Origin: Thermoplasmata archaeon
GTDB taxonomy: Archaea; Thermoplasmatota; Thermoplasmata; Halarchaeoplasmatales; Halarchaeoplasmataceae
Assembly: GCA_007129655.1 (NCBI GenBank)
Contig: SKVC01000154.1
Coordinates: forward strand, 1-14,797
Reading direction: 5' to 3'
DNA: 14,797 bases
The notes beneath the pieces are model-generated. The model was not told the origin of the DNA, did not search any database, and was given only the letters and a program-made list of their open reading frames with translations. Every line of letters starts with the position of its first letter. Positions within the stretch are counted from its first letter, which is position 1. Position numbers and translations under genes: made by a program. Shown one piece after another: positions 13,850 to 14,797 of this stretch.

Positions 13850-14493
13850 GGTACACCGATAGATTCGGCCAGTTCTTCCAAACCATCACCCTTTCTTGCA
13901 TCGAGTTTGATCAACTTACCATGGGGATTGATCTTTCTGAAGTCAGTTTCTATCACGTTTATATCCACATCCATCACATCAGCCAGGTCTATCTTGTTGA
14001 TGACGGAGATTTCAGATCGTGCGAAGATCAAAGGATGTTTACGTATCATATCGTCCCCTTCGGTAACAGATATCACAACGATGCTCATCTCGGTACCCAG
14101 GGGAAAATCCACGGGACAAATGAGGTTGCCGACGTTTTCGATGAACAATATGTCTATTTCATCCAACGGCAGGTCTTCCAAGGCGTGACTAACATAATGC
14201 GCGTCCAAATGGCAGTCCTTCCCGGTGTTTATGGCCACAGCCGGGATATCGTGACTCTTAAATCGCAGATAATCGTCTTGACCTGCCAGGTCTCCGGCGA
14301 TAGCGCCTACCCGTAAGTTCTCTATCTCTTCGGATAGAGTCTCGATAATGGTCGTTTTACCTGAACCGATGGCACCGAGTACGTTGAATGCTCGTATACC
14401 GTGTTTTTCTAGTAGGGAAGAATTCTTCTCCGCCAGTCGGTTGTTTTCGTCTAAGATGTTCTTCTCCATCATAACGTCGCATGTTTTGTGCAT
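13831..14493 (-). CDS. hypB: HypB, nickel-chaperone GTPase for hydrogenase maturation (220 aa)
   Basis: SIMIBI-class GTPase that, with HypA, delivers nickel to [NiFe] hydrogenase large subunits. P-loop GAIGSGKTT is at 40-48. The dimer-interface metal ligands are Cys94-His95 with His99 in GKDCHLDAH, and Cys126 in the signature ENVGNLICPVDFPLG (119-133). NKID (166-169) is the guanine-specificity motif. These match the characterised archaeal enzyme residue by residue. It lacks the N-terminal His-rich or CCGC nickel-storage stretch of some bacterial HypB proteins. I chose ATG 14493 (MHK...), the family start, over the TTG at 14496. A TATA box about 28 nt upstream implies a leaderless transcript. 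HypA and other hyp genes are not adjacent, so the hydrogenase and partners must be elsewhere. A urease or other nickel enzyme is a less likely client. Confidence 0.95.
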   Translation of the reverse strand: MHKTCDVMMEKNILDENNRLAEKNSSLLEKHGIRAFNVLGAIGSGKTTIIETLSEEIENLRVGAIAGDLAGQDDYLRFKSHDIPAVAINTGKDCHLDAHYVSHALEDLPLDEIDILFIENVGNLICPVDFPLGTEMSIVVISVTEGDDMIRKHPLIFARSEISVINKIDLADVMDVDINVIETDFRKINPHGKLIKLDARKGDGLEELAESIGVPYSLPL

Positions 14494-14515
14494 CAAATCG
14501 AATCAAACACATATG

Positions 14516-14525
14516 GATTATAAAC
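14516..14525 (-). promoter_or_regulatory. TATA box of hypB
   Basis: GTTTATAATC on the minus strand, about 28 nt before the ATG, giving a leaderless or near-leaderless transcript. It is flanked by ACATAT (14509-14514) and ATATGT (14533-14538), an inverted pair of unknown meaning. Confidence 0.55.
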
Positions 14526-14600
14526 TTTGTTGATATGTAGGAATTTTGGCAAATCCCTTCTATTCACAATACCTTTGGTTTTGCTCACACGACTGAAAGG

Positions 14601-14610
14601 TTTTTTATAT
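14601..14610 (+). promoter_or_regulatory. TATA box of the universal stress protein gene
   Basis: TTTTTTATAT preceded by the purine-rich GAAAGG (a BRE-like element), about 25 nt before the ATG at 14631. It predicts a leaderless transcript. It diverges from hypB across a 137-nt spacer. Confidence 0.6.
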
Positions 14611-14630
14611 CTCTCCGTTATCACTTTACT

Positions 14631-14797
14631 ATGTACGAGAAAGTGATCATACCAACGGATGGATCGGATTGTGCTAAGAGAGGTGTGGAGGAAGGATTAT
14701 GGATGGCTAAGACTCTGGGTGTTAAGGCCATAGCACTCTATGTCGTAGATATATCCGAGTACGAAGGCCATCATCACGAAAGCATCAAAACATCTGT
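14631..14797 (+). CDS. UspA-type universal stress protein, N-terminal fragment
   Basis: The first 55 codons are present before the window ends. The start MYEKVIIPTDGSDCAKRGVE is the standard first strand and loop of the Usp fold. LWMAKTLGVKAIALYVVD then supplies the first helix and second strand. The loop ends in a short His/Glu-rich segment (EGHHHES). The ATP-binding G-x2-G-x9-G motif that separates ATP-binding from non-binding members lies outside the window, so the subtype cannot be given. These small proteins act in stress responses or as regulatory domains. The strong TATA box suggests good expression. Confidence 0.88.
   Translation, partial: MYEKVIIPTDGSDCAKRGVEEGLWMAKTLGVKAIALYVVDISEYEGHHHESIKTS

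Noticed and set aside
1..14797. CRISPR array, tRNA genes or insertion sequence
   Set aside because: No regularly spaced repeats, no cloverleaf with a TTCRA-type loop, and no transposase-like frame or flanking inverted repeats were seen.

Overview
This is an archaeal chromosome segment, most likely from a euryarchaeon; a Thermoplasmata-like lineage fits, but the sequence alone does not fix it. The archaeal markers are a zinc-finger RPA with its COG3390-type partner, an Orc1/Cdc6 initiator, Kae1 of KEOPS, an archaeal type A RNase P RNA, and a regulator of the archaeal HTH plus nuclease-fold family. There are also many TATA-box promoters about 25 nt ahead of start codons (leaderless) or ahead of short leaders with GGAGG/GGTGA ribosome binding sites. 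The DNA is moderately A+T rich and genes are packed, with two convergent pairs overlapping at their 3' ends. No transposase, integrase, CRISPR array or tRNA was seen, so this looks like ordinary core chromosome.

Layout. 1-2828 (+): an unrecognised acidic protein, then a two-gene single-stranded-DNA-binding operon (RPA and RPA-associated protein). 2811-5005 (-): a RuvX/YqgF-like RNase H fold protein that ends inside the RPA operon's last gene, and a malic enzyme. 5040-7254 (-): a zinc-ribbon membrane protein, kae1, a 46-residue DUF5679 zinc protein and the RNase P RNA gene. 7303-10175 (-): a three-gene set of a coiled-coil/bactofilin-like/zinc-ribbon protein, Orc1/Cdc6, and a membrane-anchored tandem OB-fold protein. 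10238-11828 (-): a regulator translationally coupled to a possible remote TraB-like protein. 11884-13849 (+): PRPP synthetase and an envelope protein of unknown function. 13831-14493 (-): HypB. 14631-end (+): start of a UspA-type universal stress protein.

The common theme is information processing: DNA replication and repair (RPA, Rpap, RuvX-like, Orc1/Cdc6), tRNA processing and modification (RNase P, Kae1) and nucleotide supply (Prs). HypB implies nickel-enzyme maturation, probably for a [NiFe] hydrogenase encoded elsewhere, and malic enzyme links C4 acids to pyruvate.

The most interesting part is the 7303-10175 operon. It puts a putative self-polymerising cytoskeletal protein (bactofilin-type beta-helix with an added coiled coil and zinc ribbon) directly upstream of a replication initiator and a membrane-anchored OB-fold protein. 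I infer, without proof, that this could be a module that positions or tethers the replication origin or initiator at the membrane. A second notable element is the 55-bp divergent region at 11829-11883. It holds a near-symmetric TATA element usable in both directions and a perfect 12-bp palindrome over the predicted start of the regulator gene.
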